A DNA stretch of 5,597 nucleotides, taken from the NCBI GenBank assembly GCA_003224195.1, contig QHYP01000166.1:1-5597 (forward strand), read 5' to 3'. This DNA comes from Acidobacteriota bacterium. Lineage in GTDB: Bacteria > Acidobacteriota > Terriglobia > Acidiferrales > UBA7541. The notes below the pieces were generated by a model. The model worked only from the letters and a program-made list of their open reading frames with translations. It had not been told where the DNA came from and searched no databases. Below are positions 5,176 to 5,597 of the stretch, in pieces. The position numbers were made by a program, and so were the translations under genes. Each line of letters starts with the position of its first letter. Within the stretch, counting starts at the first letter, position 1.

Positions 5176-5597
5176 GATTTCGCGGCCCATCAGTAGATTG
5201 AATTTTTGTTCCGTTGCGCCAAGCTCGACGTCGGCCTCGAGCACGACGGAATCATAGGCAACGAGAAGCGGATAGAGCAGTTCATGGACGGAGATGGGCT
5301 GGCCATTTTCGAGGCGCGCACGAAAGTCTTCGTGCTCGAGCATGCGGGCCACGCGATATTTCGCGCAGAGCCGCACGATATCGTAGCTTGACAACTTGTC
5401 GAGCCACTCGCGGTTGTAACGAATCTCGGTCTTCTTCGGATCGAGGATTTTGAAGACCTGATCGAGATAGGTTTTGGCGTTGGCATTGACCTGCTCGCGC
5501 GAAAGCGGCGGGCGCGTTTCCGATTGGCCGGTTGGATCGCCCACCAGGGCCGTGAAATCCCCAATCAGGAAAACAGCGGTGTGGCCCAGATCCTGAA
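5173..5597 (-). CDS. tyrS: Tyrosyl-tRNA synthetase, N-terminal part (start beyond window), ended by an in-frame amber codon
   Basis: Read from the right edge, 140 residues of the class I catalytic domain are visible: QDLGHTAVFLIGDFTALVGDP, then TGQSETRP, YNREWLDKL, HELLYPLLVAYDSVVLEAD and the tyrosine-pocket stretch VELGATEQKFNLLMGREI. These match the TyrZ-type (about 400-420 aa) tyrosyl-tRNA synthetases, which charge tRNA-Tyr in the cytoplasm. The HIGH motif and start codon lie outside the window. The frame meets TAG at 5173-5175 immediately after GREI, where relatives continue with Gln (GRELQ). Visible parts plus about 60-70 missing N-terminal residues give roughly the normal length, so nothing is deleted. 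The GTG at 5544 could be mistaken for a start, but homology continues upstream to the window edge. Confidence 0.88.
   Translation of the reverse strand, partial: QDLGHTAVFLIGDFTALVGDPTGQSETRPPLSREQVNANAKTYLDQVFKILDPKKTEIRYNREWLDKLSSYDIVRLCAKYRVARMLEHEDFRARLENGQPISVHELLYPLLVAYDSVVLEADVELGATEQKFNLLMGREI

Overview
This window reads as a piece of a GC-rich bacterial chromosome, with codon use leaning strongly to G or C in the third position. The gene set suggests Acidobacteriota or a similar soil lineage: an S9 peptidase, a Tat-exported glycosylasparaginase, a deoxynucleoside-kinase-like protein, an L-2-hydroxyglutarate-oxidase-type flavoenzyme and a TyrZ-type tyrosyl-tRNA synthetase. That placement comes from memory of similar proteins, not from a search. 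No phage, transposase, CRISPR array or RNA gene is visible.

Layout. 1-189 (+) is the C-terminal end of an S9 (prolyl-oligopeptidase family) serine peptidase, followed by a strong palindromic hairpin terminator at 228-262. 306-947 (-) encodes a 213-residue, probably membrane-bound protein of unknown function. The 291-bp gap 948-1238 separates it from the divergent gene at 1239-1919 (+), a deoxynucleoside-kinase-family P-loop kinase. That kinase has a consensus extended -10 box (TGTTATAAT) ending only 8 bp before its ATG, which suggests a leaderless mRNA. 2175-3338 (+) is a glycosylasparaginase (Ntn hydrolase) with a twin-arginine signal. It is followed 52 bp later by 3391-4518 (+), an FAD-dependent L-2-hydroxyglutarate-oxidase-type enzyme. 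A perfect 20-bp palindrome at 4537-4556 separates this gene from the convergent tyrS (4570 to beyond 5597, -).

The most notable observation is that tyrS, normally essential, carries a single in-frame amber codon (5173-5175, TAG). It sits where the family normally has Gln (CAG), between the tyrosine-binding part of the catalytic domain and the KMSKS loop. The frame is perfectly maintained on both sides and family motifs are intact to the C-terminal S4 domain. This could be a sequencing error, a recent nonsense mutation in a redundant copy, suppression or readthrough, or a gene split by reinitiation. The kinase gene ends in TAG at its natural family end, which argues against genome-wide reassignment of UAG.

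The genes look like ordinary chromosomal housekeeping and scavenging functions (peptide breakdown, glycoasparagine breakdown, nucleoside salvage, 2-hydroxyglutarate repair) rather than one coherent new system. The less explained parts are the tyrS amber codon, the palindromic leaderless start of the kinase, the hairpin-rich divergent intergenic region and the unknown membrane protein.
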